From a virus: a stretch of DNA of 64,000 nucleotides. The notes below the pieces were generated by a model. That model saw only the letters and a list, made by a program, of their open reading frames with translations, was not told the DNA's origin and did not search any database. Both the position numbers and the translations under genes were made by a program. The stretch lies in IMG/VR virus record IMGVR_UViG_3300044646_001284, positions 1 to 64,000 of that record. The stretch is one strand, 5' to 3'. Shown here piece by piece: positions 1 to 7,468 of the stretch. Every line of letters begins with the position of its first letter. Positions within the stretch are counted from its first letter, which is position 1.

Positions 1-3000
1 GGTGCGCAGGTGCTCAAGGTGCTACAGGAGCTACAGGAGCACAAGGAGCACAAGGTTCTATAGGACCTCAAGGATCACAAGGAACTACAGGAGCACAAGG
101 TGCACAAGGAGCTGCAGGTGCACAGGGAGCTACAGGATCTACAGGAGCTCAAGGTGCTACAGGATCTACAGGAGCTCAAGGTGCTACAGGATCTACAGGT
201 GCTCAAGGATCTGCAGGAGCACAGGGTGCTACAGGATCTACAGGTGCTCAAGGATCTGCAGGAGCACAGGGTGCTACAGGATCTACAGGTGCTCAAGGAT
301 CTGCAGGTGCTCAAGGTGCTGCAGGAGCACAAGGAACTGCAGGTGCTCAAGGAGCTAGAGGACCTCAAGGACCACAAGGAGCACAAGGTTCTGCAGGTGC
401 ACAAGGAGCTGCAGGTGCACAGGGAGCTACAGGATCTACAGGAGCTCAAGGTGCTACAGGATCTACAGGAGCTCAAGGTGCTACAGGATCTACAGGAGCA
501 CAGGGTGCTCAAGGAACTGCAGGAGCACAAGGTGCAAGTGATGGTGGATTTACTGTTTTCAATAATACTACTCAGAACTCTAATTGGTATGTTGGCATTC
601 TTTCTGTAACATCTGGAATTGCCAAAACTGCTCATGTTTCTTCAACAAAACTTCAATTCAATCCTTCTACTGGGGCACTTGGAATTGGTACTATTATTGA
701 TATCGTTCCTTATGATACTTTAAATTCAGGAACACTTTCTTGGGAAGGTTCTGCTGGACAACTCTTCAGTATTACAAATAATCTAACTACTGGATCTATC
801 TTCTCAGTTAATGATGTTTCTGGTATTCCAAGTATTGATGTAGATGCTGACGGAACAATTGAACTTGGACCTTATGGTGGTAATATTGGAGTTGGAACCA
901 CAGGGCCAACACAAAAATTACATGTTCAAGGTAATGTAAGAATTACTGGTGGAATTTATGATTCAAGCAATAGTGTAGGTTCTGCAAGTTCAGTATTAAG
1001 TTCTACTGGAGTAGGATTGAGGTGGGTTACGCCAAACTCAGGACCTCAAGGTGCACAGGGTGCTGCAGGAGCACAAGGTGCTACAGGATCTACAGGTGCA
1101 CAGGGAGCTACAGGATCTACAGGTGCACAAGGTGCTACAGGATCTACAGGCGCACAGGGATCTACAGGATCTACAGGAGCACAAGGATCTGCAGGAGCAC
1201 AAGGATCTGCAGGAGCACAGGGATCTACAGGATCTACAGGAGCACAGGGTGCTGCAGGTGCACAGGGAGCCACAGGATCTACAGGTGCTCAAGGTGCTGC
1301 AGGTGCTCAAGGTGCTACAGGATCTACAGGTGCTCAAGGTGCTGCAGGAGCACAAGGAACTGCAGGTGCTCAAGGAGCTAGAGGACCTCAAGGACCTCAA
1401 GGAGCACAGGGTGCTACAGGATCTACAGGAGCACAGGGTGCTGCAGGTGCACAAGGTGCTACAGGATCTACAGGTGCACAAGGAGCTGCAGGAGCACAAG
1501 GTGCTACAGGATCTACAGGATCTACAGGAGCACAGGGTGCTGCAGGTGCACAGGGAGCCACAGGATCTACAGGTGCTCAAGGTACTGCAGGTGCTCAAGG
1601 TGCTACAGGATCTACAGGTGCTCAAGGTGCTACAGGATCTACAGGAGCACAGGGTGCTGCAGGTGCACAGGGAGCTACAGGATCTACAGGTGCTCAAGGA
1701 ACTGCAGGTGCACAGGGTGCTGCAGGAGCACAAGGATCTGCAGGTGCACAAGGTGCTGCAGGTGCTCAAGGTGCAAGAGGTGGTTCTGATTGGACACCAA
1801 ACCTAACAAACATCACTCAGTCCACAACAGATTCTTCAACATTCACCAAAACTGGTGGAGCTGCAAGTACTTGGGATTCTCAGGTATATTCATCTCAAGG
1901 TTATGTGAGGGGAGCATTTGCATCTGCAAGAATATCCTCAACAACTGGATTTGCAATGTTTGGTCTCAATACAGACCCAACAACAAATGCAAGTTATGCT
2001 TCAATTGATTATGCTTTCTATTTTGATAGTGGAACAGTAAACATTTATGAGAGTAATGTTCCAATAGTAGGTTCTTATGGAACTTATACCACAGGTGATA
2101 CTGCTTATGTCATTTATGATGGTGCAAATGTAAGGTACTATTTAAATGGAACTCTCTTGAGAACTGTTGCAAGAGCAATTGGAAGTGCTCTTTATCTTGA
2201 TAGTTCCATTTATACATCCGGCCTTGCATTCAACCAACTCTCCTTTGGTCCTATGGGCGAGATTGGACCTCAAGGTGCACAAGGAGCTACAGGATCTACA
2301 GGAGCACAGGGTGCTGCAGGAGCACAAGGAACTGCAGGTGCACAGGGAGCTACAGGATCTACAGGAGCTCAAGGTGCTACAGGATCTACAGGAGCTCAAG
2401 GTGCTACAGGATCTACAGGTGCTCAAGGTGCTACAGGATCTACAGGTGCACAAGGTGCTGCAGGATCTACAGGTGCACAAGGTGCTGCAGGTGCACAGGG
2501 AGCTACAGGATCTACAGGTGCTCAAGGTACTGCAGGTGCTCAAGGTACTGCAGGTGCACAAGGTGCTACAGGATCTACAGGTGCACAAGGAACTGCAGGT
2601 GCTCAAGGAACTGCAGGTGCACAAGGTGCTACAGGATCTACAGGTGCACAAGGAACTGCAGGTGCTCAAGGAACTGCAGGTGCACAAGGAACTGTAGGAG
2701 CACAAGGAACTGCAGGTGCACAAGGAGCTAGAGGACCTCAAGGACCACAAGGAGCACAGGGTGCTGCAGGTGCTCAAGGAACTGCAGGAGCACAAGGAAC
2801 TGCAGGAGCACAAGGAACTGCAGGTGCACAAGGAGCTAGAGGACCTCAAGGACCACAAGGAGCACAGGGTGCTGCAGGTGCTCAAGGAACTGCAGGTGCA
2901 CAAGGAACTGCAGGTGCACAAGGAGCTAGAGGACCTCAAGGTGCACAAGGATCTGCAGGAGCACAAGGTTCTGCAGGTGCTCAAGGTGCTCAAGGAACTC

Positions 3001-3482
3001 CAGGTGCACAGGGAGCTGCAGGACCATCAACTTTAATTAATGCTACAAACACAACAACAAATGCTACATTTTATCCAGTATTTGTTGCAGCAGCAGGTTC
3101 AAACCAAACTGCAAGTGTTAGAACTACAGCAACTGCATTTACATTTAATGCAAGTACAGGTGACTTAACTGTTGGTGGAACTATAACTGCAAACTCTGAT
3201 GAAAGATTAAAAACTAACATTCATACTATTGAAAATGCACTTGAAAAAGTTCTTAATCTTAGAGGTGTAGAATATGATCGTATTGATACTAAGGTTCATA
3301 CTATTGGTTTGATTGCACAAGAGTTAGAAACAGTATATCCAGAACTTGTTATAGAAAGTAATGGATACAAATCAGTTGCTTATGGAAACCTTGTTGGATT
3401 ACTCATAGAAGCAATTAAAGAGCAACAAGTTCAAATTGAAAATTTAAGCAACATTATAAATAATTCCAAATTGTTAGGATAA
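1..3482 (+). CDS. Collagen-like tail fibre with C-terminal S74 chaperone (5' partial)
   Basis: The frame (codons from base 3) is open from the window edge to the TAA at 3480-3482, so 1,159 residues are visible and the N-terminus lies upstream. Three Gly-X-Y blocks ([16 protein letters not shown] type) alternate with two globular insertions at about 546-1034 and 1785-2262. The second insertion looks like a jelly-roll fibre domain. The C-terminus is a peptidase S74 intramolecular chaperone with the dyad S-D-E-R-L-K (Ser codon 3195, Lys codon 3210), which in the family directs trimerisation and then cleaves itself off just before the Ser. A final coiled coil ([10 protein letters not shown]) follows. 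Role: trimeric distal fibre for host recognition. A TTG at 1017 is internal and not a real start. The family is clear; the receptor is unknown. Confidence 0.9.
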   Translation, partial: CAGAQGATGATGAQGAQGSIGPQGSQGTTGAQGAQGAAGAQGATGSTGAQGATGSTGAQGATGSTGAQGSAGAQGATGSTGAQGSAGAQGATGSTGAQGSAGAQGAAGAQGTAGAQGARGPQGPQGAQGSAGAQGAAGAQGATGSTGAQGATGSTGAQGATGSTGAQGAQGTAGAQGASDGGFTVFNNTTQNSNWYVGILSVTSGIAKTAHVSSTKLQFNPSTGALGIGTIIDIVPYDTLNSGTLSWEGSAGQLFSITNNLTTGSIFSVNDVSGIPSIDVDADGTIELGPYGGNIGVGTTGPTQKLHVQGNVRITGGIYDSSNSVGSASSVLSSTGVGLRWVTPNSGPQGAQGAAGAQGATGSTGAQGATGSTGAQGATGSTGAQGSTGSTGAQGSAGAQGSAGAQGSTGSTGAQGAAGAQGATGSTGAQGAAGAQGATGSTGAQGAAGAQGTAGAQGARGPQGPQGAQGATGSTGAQGAAGAQGATGSTGAQGAAGAQGATGSTGSTGAQGAAGAQGATGSTGAQGTAGAQGATGSTGAQGATGSTGAQGAAGAQGATGSTGAQGTAGAQGAAGAQGSAGAQGAAGAQGARGGSDWTPNLTNITQSTTDSSTFTKTGGAASTWDSQVYSSQGYVRGAFASARISSTTGFAMFGLNTDPTTNASYASIDYAFYFDSGTVNIYESNVPIVGSYGTYTTGDTAYVIYDGANVRYYLNGTLLRTVARAIGSALYLDSSIYTSGLAFNQLSFGPMGEIGPQGAQGATGSTGAQGAAGAQGTAGAQGATGSTGAQGATGSTGAQGATGSTGAQGATGSTGAQGAAGSTGAQGAAGAQGATGSTGAQGTAGAQGTAGAQGATGSTGAQGTAGAQGTAGAQGATGSTGAQGTAGAQGTAGAQGTVGAQGTAGAQGARGPQGPQGAQGAAGAQGTAGAQGTAGAQGTAGAQGARGPQGPQGAQGAAGAQGTAGAQGTAGAQGARGPQGAQGSAGAQGSAGAQGAQGTPGAQGAAGPSTLINATNTTTNATFYPVFVAAAGSNQTASVRTTATAFTFNASTGDLTVGGTITANSDERLKTNIHTIENALEKVLNLRGVEYDRIDTKVHTIGLIAQELETVYPELVIESNGYKSVAYGNLVGLLIEAIKEQQVQIENLSNIINNSKLLG
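3..545 (+). repeat. Collagen-like tandem repeat block I
   Basis: Nine-base units encode Gly-X-Y triplets, mostly G-A-Q, G-A-T, G-S-T and G-A-A, with a G-P-Q island near 360. The DNA is highly repetitive (ACAGGATCTACAGG recurs), which favours length variation by recombination or slippage. It is part of the tail-fibre gene. Confidence 0.9.
1044..1784 (+). repeat. Collagen-like tandem repeat block II
   Basis: A second Gly-X-Y block in the same frame, opening with G-P-Q and carrying one G-A-R-G-P-Q-G-P-Q island near 1375. Nearly identical 18-27 bp units recur with blocks I and III, so recombination between blocks could delete the globular insertions between them. Confidence 0.9.
2265..3029 (+). 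repeat. Collagen-like tandem repeat block III
   Basis: The third Gly-X-Y block lies between the second globular insertion and the C-terminal chaperone. It contains three G-A-R-G-P-Q islands (about 2725, 2835, 2930), which hold most of the prolines. These prolines sit in the X position of the triplet. Confidence 0.9.
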
Positions 3483-3486
3483 AAAA

Positions 3487-3654
3487 ATGGCTGTTTTGGG
3501 TGCAAATGGTGGAAATTTTCTTGGTAGTGAACCAACTATTAGTGCAAACCAAACACTTACCACCACCTACAATTGGTTAACTGTGGGACCAACCACAATA
3601 AATAGTGGAATCACAGTCACTATAAATACTGGTGCTCGTTGGGTTATTGTTTAA
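3487..3654 (+). CDS. Small fibre-tip-like protein (55 aa)
   Basis: ATG 3487 to TAA 3652-3654, five bases after the fibre gene. The body has the pattern GPTTI-x-SGITVTI-x-TGARWVIV, a C-terminal beta motif common at the ends of phage tail-fibre proteins (known from the family, not tested here). A run of A precedes the ATG and no Shine-Dalgarno is visible, so translational coupling to the fibre gene is likely. Probably a detached fibre-tip module. Confidence 0.65.
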   Translation: MAVLGANGGNFLGSEPTISANQTLTTTYNWLTVGPTTINSGITVTINTGARWVIV

Positions 3655-3664
3655 TTGAGGAATT

Positions 3665-3856
3665 ATGATTAATACAAGAATAATTTATCCAAATGATGAA
3701 GGTGGCGTTTCTGTAATAATTCCTACTATGGAATGTCTCTCACTTGAAAAATTAATTGAAAGTGTACCAGAAGGAAAACCATATCAAGTTGTTGATGTTT
3801 CGGAAATTCCTAATGATAGAACTTACAGAAATGCTTGGACTTATGAGGAGGTTTGA
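3665..3856 (+). CDS. Conserved phage protein of fibre locus (63 aa)
   Basis: A short acidic protein with VSVIIPT followed by a helical stretch and a YRNAWTYEEV tail. Proteins with this NAW-x-Y/W-E ending commonly sit beside tail-fibre genes in T4-like marine phages. No catalytic motif is seen. Preceded by TTGAGGA at 3656-3662, a weak Shine-Dalgarno. Function unknown; a fibre assembly factor is the contextual guess. Confidence 0.6.
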   Translation: MINTRIIYPNDEGGVSVIIPTMECLSLEKLIESVPEGKPYQVVDVSEIPNDRTYRNAWTYEEV

Positions 3857-3858
3857 AA

Positions 3859-4143
3859 ATGCCTATTGGAATTAATGTAGATAAAGCAAAAGAAATTCAC
3901 AAAGATATAATTCGTGAAGTGAGAAATCCTTTACTTGAGCAAAAGGATGTAGAGTTTATGAAAGCACTTGAAGTAGGAGATTCTGCTAAAGTTGCAGAAG
4001 TTACTACAGAAAAACAAGCACTCAGAGATGTGACTACTATTGTGAATAATGTAGAACCAACAGCAACTGATGTTCTTGGTGTAACTGCAGAACTCAAGCA
4101 AGTTTGGGATGAAAATGTTTTAGGTCCAAATCCACTGGTATAA
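3859..4143 (+). CDS. Possible tail-fibre assembly chaperone (94 aa)
   Basis: ATG 3859 is chosen over the in-frame TTG 3853 because GAGGAGG at 3845-3851 sits seven bases before it. The sequence is mostly helical, with REVRNPLLEQKDVEFMKALE near the N-terminus, loosely resembling phage tail-assembly-chaperone proteins (R-x-x-LL pattern). It is the right size and place for such a chaperone. This is a weak family match, so the function is inferred from context. Confidence 0.6.
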   Translation: MPIGINVDKAKEIHKDIIREVRNPLLEQKDVEFMKALEVGDSAKVAEVTTEKQALRDVTTIVNNVEPTATDVLGVTAELKQVWDENVLGPNPLV

Positions 4144-4146
4144 ACT

Positions 4147-4530
4147 ATGAGTACTTTAAGTGTAGGTACAATTCAAAGTAACACTACTTCTCCACCAACT
4201 ATCAATAATAGTGCTGGAACTGCAATTGGAACTTTTTGCAGAGCCTGGGTGAACTTTAATGGTACTGGTACTGTTGCTATTCGTGCTTCTTTTAATGTAA
4301 CTTCTATTACTGATAATAATACTGGTGATTATACTGTGAACTTTACGACTGCGATGCCTGATGCAAATTATGCAGTTGCTTGGTCTTTTGGGGGAACGGG
4401 AGGCCTGTTAACGGGCAGAACGTTGGATGATACAACTGCCAGAACTACATTATTGGTGAGGGTTGTAACAGCAAATCTTTCTGGTACTTCTACTGATGGT
4501 GCTCAAGTCAACATCACAGTTTTCCGTTAA
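4147..4530 (+). CDS. Fibre-tip domain protein (127 aa)
   Basis: Begins three bases after the preceding stop. The central part, CRAWVNFNGTGTVAIRASFN then GDYTVNFTTAMPDANYAV, is a well-known phage tail-fibre tip domain that usually ends a fibre; here it is almost the whole protein. A Ser/Thr-rich N-terminus (STLSVGTIQSNTTSPP) is typical of the linker seen in such proteins. Likely a short accessory fibre or exchangeable receptor-binding tip. Confidence 0.8.
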   Translation: MSTLSVGTIQSNTTSPPTINNSAGTAIGTFCRAWVNFNGTGTVAIRASFNVTSITDNNTGDYTVNFTTAMPDANYAVAWSFGGTGGLLTGRTLDDTTARTTLLVRVVTANLSGTSTDGAQVNITVFR

Positions 4531-4608
4531 GAACCCCCCATAAAAGACATTATATACCTCACAAAATCTCCACATTTCCAGAAACAGTAATTTATCCACC
4601 ACCACAAA

Positions 4609-5424
4609 ATGGCAATCACAGTTTCAGGACCAACTATAATTTTTGATGATACTAGTGTTGCACAAGCAAGTCTTTATAATGAAACTTTTGGTACTGGAGT
4701 TTTTCCTGAAGGTGGCACAAGTCTCACTATTTCAGGAGGAACAGCATTTAAGTCAAGTGCTACTGGTGGTGCTGGGCATATAGCAACTGTTGTGGGAGTA
4801 AAAACAGATGCTTCTGTGATACTTGAAACACCTCAAAGTGGAAGTGTAACTGTAAATCCAATTGTATCTGGAGTTTATGTTTTTGCTATTGGAGGTGGAG
4901 GAGGTGGTGCTGGGACATCTCCTCTAGCTCGTACTGTTGGGTCAAATGGAACTCCATCATTTTTCTCAACTGTTATTGGAAATTCTGGAACTGGAGGTTC
5001 TCCAGGAGGAGGAACTGGTGGAGGAACTGGTGGAACTGCAACTGGAGGAACAACAAATACATCAGGAACTACAGCAGCATCTAGACCTGGAACTGGAAAT
5101 GGTGGCAATGCTGGAGGATTTCCTGGTGTAGTATCAGGAGCAGGTGGGGCTGGTGCAGGACCTGGAAGTCCTGGAGCAACCCCATTTCCAGGGCCTGGTG
5201 TTGCTGGTGAACCTGCTGGTGGAGGAGGTGGAGGGTCATGGACTGGATTGACTGGTGGTGCTGGTGGAGGTGGAGGAGGACGTGCAATTCACACAAGACT
5301 TACTATAACTGGAGGTTCTCCATATCCATATCAAGTTGGTGCTCCTGGTGCTGGGGGAGTTGGTCCTTCTGCTACAGGTGGTGCAGGAGGAAGGGGATAT
5401 TTGAGATTTGTTTTATATGATTGA
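4609..5424 (+). CDS. Glycine-rich adhesin-like protein (271 aa)
   Basis: Residues ~1-85 are ordinary beta-type sequence (VSGPTIIFDDTSVAQ). Residues ~85-265 are extremely Gly-rich (GGGGGGAGTS, GGTGGGTGGTATGG, GGGGGGSWTG), resembling the polyglycine loops of T4-type gp38-like tip adhesins and other glycine-rich fibre proteins. The ATG lacks a Shine-Dalgarno. The 78 bp upstream hold no gene that I can see. Role inferred: receptor contact at the fibre tip. Confidence 0.7.
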   Translation: MAITVSGPTIIFDDTSVAQASLYNETFGTGVFPEGGTSLTISGGTAFKSSATGGAGHIATVVGVKTDASVILETPQSGSVTVNPIVSGVYVFAIGGGGGGAGTSPLARTVGSNGTPSFFSTVIGNSGTGGSPGGGTGGGTGGTATGGTTNTSGTTAASRPGTGNGGNAGGFPGVVSGAGGAGAGPGSPGATPFPGPGVAGEPAGGGGGGSWTGLTGGAGGGGGGRAIHTRLTITGGSPYPYQVGAPGAGGVGPSATGGAGGRGYLRFVLYD

Positions 5425-5429
5425 TTCAA

Positions 5430-5437
5430 AATAAATA
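5430..5437 (+). promoter_or_regulatory. T4-type late promoter motif AATAAATA
   Basis: AATAAATA lies 22 bp before the ATG of the oxygenase gene and in the gap after the adhesin gene. Cyanophage late promoters use a NATAAATA-like -10 recognised by gp55. Position supports it; no transcript data. Confidence 0.45.
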
Positions 5438-5459
5438 GTTCAAATGACTTGATTTTTTT

Positions 5460-6086
5460 ATGGCATTTCAGACAGTATGGTATGATACTAATTTACCTCA
5501 AGATATTATAAGTATTTTAGAAAAAGATTTAAAAGTTTTTGAAAATAATTTTGATGATTCTGCGGTTGGATATGGTGGACAGGGAGAAGTAAATAAGGAC
5601 ATTAGAAATAGTAAAAATGTATGGATTCCTACTACACACTGGATTGGTGGGTTTCTTTGGCATTATGCTACAAGAGCAAATAGAGAAAATTTTCTTTATG
5701 ATTTAACTTGTATTGATGGTGAAAGTCTACAATATACAAGATACTCAGAAGGTGAATTTTATAATTGGCATACTGATTCAGGTATAGATGTTTGTTATAA
5801 ACCACAAAATATTACAACTTCTTGTGTTAATGACCCACAAGATTTTATTGCAACAAATGTAGAATATGTGAGAAAACTTTCTTTTACTTTACAACTTTCA
5901 AATTTTGATGAATATACTGGAGGTGAAGTCCAGTTTCTTGATAGTTCTGGGAAACCTTATTTTATGCCAAAGCAAAAAGGGACTATTGCATTTTTTGATT
6001 CAAGAACTCCACATAGAGTAAAGAAAGTAAAATCTGGAGTAAGAAAATCTTTAGTTGGGTGGACAATTGGGCCTCGGTGGAAGTGA
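5460..6086 (+). CDS. 2OG-Fe(II) oxygenase, prolyl-hydroxylase type
   Basis: A 208-residue protein with the double-stranded beta-helix iron site: H104-T-D106 in YNWHTDSG, distal H185 in RTPHRV, and R195 to bind 2-oxoglutarate. FTLQLSNFDEYTGGEVQFL matches the core of P4Hc-type hydroxylases. It should couple oxidation of 2-oxoglutarate to hydroxylation of a protein side chain or small substrate. Its neighbours are fibre genes and a second oxygenase whose start overlaps its stop, so a fibre-modifying role is attractive but unproven. Such oxygenases are common in T4-like cyanophages. Confidence 0.85.
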   Translation: MAFQTVWYDTNLPQDIISILEKDLKVFENNFDDSAVGYGGQGEVNKDIRNSKNVWIPTTHWIGGFLWHYATRANRENFLYDLTCIDGESLQYTRYSEGEFYNWHTDSGIDVCYKPQNITTSCVNDPQDFIATNVEYVRKLSFTLQLSNFDEYTGGEVQFLDSSGKPYFMPKQKGTIAFFDSRTPHRVKKVKSGVRKSLVGWTIGPRWK

Positions 6087-6736
6087 TGGAAAGAGAATAT
6101 CCACAAAAACAAACCTTACCAACCTATCAGATGACTAATCATCAGTCATTTGAAAAAAATGGATATCTTTTTGTTCCAGGTATGGTAACAAATCCAGAAA
6201 TGATTTTTTGCCCAGTTCCAAAAGAAAGAGGGCAAATTAATTATCTTGGAAAAAATAAATCTAATTATGAACCAGAAGAAAAACAAGTTCAAGGTTCATT
6301 ATCAAGATATAATTTTCCTCCATATAAAGAACTTCATTATCTTATCAAAAAAGAAGTAGAAGATACTTTAGGTATTGATTTATATTCTACTTATTATTTT
6401 GATAGATTTTATTTTACTGGGCAAGGACTAAAAAGACATAGTGATAGACCTTCCTGTGAAGTGAGTGTTACTCTTCAAATCAGTACAAATAGAAAAGAAC
6501 CTTGGCCTATTTGGTTTGAGACACCCAATAGTAATGAAAGCTTTGTAAATATGAAAAATGGTGATGCCGTGATTTATAAAGGATGTGAAAGAGAGCACTG
6601 GAGGTATCCTTTAGAATCAAAATATAATAGGATTCAAAGAGTGTTTAAAAAAGATGATACATATCATCATCAAATCTTTTTTCATTATGTGAATGCAAAT
6701 GGACCTTATCTTCCCTTTGCATTTGATAGAACTTGA
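6086..6736 (+). CDS. Second 2OG-Fe(II) oxygenase-like protein (216 aa)
   Basis: ATG 6086 shares its A with the TGA of the previous gene (TGATG), which implies translational coupling; an upstream in-frame start would sit deep inside that gene. The iron site is H118-S-D120 (LKRHSDRPSCEVSVTLQIS) with a distal H171 in CEREHWRYPL, preceded by NGDAVIYKG as in phytanoyl-dioxygenase-like folds. The substrate is unknown. Its pairing with a P4H-type enzyme suggests two successive or paired hydroxylations in the same pathway. Confidence 0.75.
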   Translation: MEREYPQKQTLPTYQMTNHQSFEKNGYLFVPGMVTNPEMIFCPVPKERGQINYLGKNKSNYEPEEKQVQGSLSRYNFPPYKELHYLIKKEVEDTLGIDLYSTYYFDRFYFTGQGLKRHSDRPSCEVSVTLQISTNRKEPWPIWFETPNSNESFVNMKNGDAVIYKGCEREHWRYPLESKYNRIQRVFKKDDTYHHQIFFHYVNANGPYLPFAFDRT

Positions 6737-6742
6737 TAAATA
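6735..6742 (+). promoter_or_regulatory. T4-type late promoter motif GATAAATA
   Basis: GATAAATA overlaps the stop codon of the second oxygenase and lies 20 bp before ATG 6763, the same spacing as the motif before the first oxygenase. Probable late promoter for the structural protein that follows. Confidence 0.45.
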
Positions 6743-6762
6743 ACTAAAAAGATTATAAAGAT

Positions 6763-7311
6763 ATGAGTACTTTAGCTGTAAATAAAGCAACTGATGTAGT
6801 AGGGACTTCTTTTTATGAACTAATGAGACTTGAAGCAGTAAAATCTGCTACTGGCACCGCAGTTGAATTCACAAGCATCCCAAGTTGGGTAAAGAGAATT
6901 ACTTTTATGCTTAATGGTGTAAGTACAAACAGTACATCACCTATGCAAATACAACTTGGTGACTCTGGAGGATATGAGACTAGTGGTTACAATGGATCGA
7001 ATCATGTTTTTGTAGGTGGAATTGCTAGTGTAACATTGGCTTCAGCTTTTCTTTTAACCCTCAATACAAGTTACCAGGCTGCAGCTAACCTATATTCAGG
7101 TAGTTGCATCTTGACCTTGATAGATGCTAGCACAAACACTTGGTCTATGTTTGGTAGTATTAGCGGCCACACCAGCTCTATAGGATATCTAACCTCAGGG
7201 TCTAAATCTCTTTCTGCCACCCTCGACAGAATCCGCATCACCATGGCTAACGGAACTGATACATTTGATTTAGGAAGTGTCAGTGTCTTATTAGAAGGAC
7301 ATAATGCATGA
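6763..7311 (+). CDS. Virion/fibre structural protein (182 aa)
   Basis: Beta-rich and Ser/Thr/Gly-rich, with N-terminus MSTLAVNKATDVVG like fibre linker starts, a middle part with IQLGDSGGYETSGYNGS, and C-terminus RIRITMANGTDTFDLGSVSVLLEGHNA. This layout (repeated G-rich turns, ending on a single beta domain) is common to short phage fibre or decoration proteins. It closes the fibre locus and is followed at once by a perfect host-type promoter. No specific receptor domain recognised. Confidence 0.65.
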   Translation: MSTLAVNKATDVVGTSFYELMRLEAVKSATGTAVEFTSIPSWVKRITFMLNGVSTNSTSPMQIQLGDSGGYETSGYNGSNHVFVGGIASVTLASAFLLTLNTSYQAAANLYSGSCILTLIDASTNTWSMFGSISGHTSSIGYLTSGSKSLSATLDRIRITMANGTDTFDLGSVSVLLEGHNA

Positions 7312-7315
7312 GTAC

Positions 7316-7344
7316 TTGACAAGTATCTAAAATCTACCTATAAT
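7316..7344 (+). promoter_or_regulatory. Consensus sigma70 promoter
   Basis: TTGACA (7316-7321), 17 bp spacer, TATAAT (7339-7344): a perfect consensus for host RNA polymerase. It starts in the last codons of the structural gene, and transcription should begin near 7351. The next thing downstream is an intrinsic terminator, not a gene. Confidence 0.85.
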
Positions 7345-7349
7345 CACTC

Positions 7350-7434
7350 TGTTAGGGTTGAAGGATAGGTAATACTTAACTCCTATAGGACACTTTGGGA
7401 ACTGGTCCATACAGACCTCCAGTTCCCTTTTTTT
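7350..7434 (+). ncRNA. Candidate small RNA (about 84 nt)
   Basis: The stretch between a perfect promoter and a strong terminator has no open frame of note. Predicted folds: ATAGG paired with CCTAT (about 7367-7386) and the terminator hairpin GGGAACTGG/CCAGTTCCC. The transcript would be roughly 84 nt. It could instead be a leader for the VWA gene with a regulated terminator. Inference only. Confidence 0.45.
7397..7434 (+). terminator. Intrinsic terminator before the VWA gene
   Basis: GGGAACTGG (7397-7405) pairs perfectly with CCAGTTCCC (7419-7427), followed by seven T (7428-7434). Directly after it comes TGTGCTATCCTATAAGGA, a degenerate form of the promoter that recurs before later genes. Confidence 0.85.
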
Positions 7435-7468
7435 GTGCTATCCTATAAGGACAGTAAAGAAATCCCAC

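Noticed and set aside
75-2993. Long minus-strand and off-frame open frames within the collagen-like repeats
   Set aside because: They are mirror frames of repetitive Gly-X-Y codons (runs of SCSTLCSC or VLQDLQ type) with no ribosome sites; the sense frame is continuous and has folded domains.
3-3029. CRISPR-like repeats
   Set aside because: Units are 9-27 bp, in frame and coding Gly-X-Y; no unique spacers.
1017-3482. TTG at 1017 as the start of a separate fibre gene
   Set aside because: The frame is open from the window edge through 1017 without a stop and globular sequence continues across it, so this is one protein.
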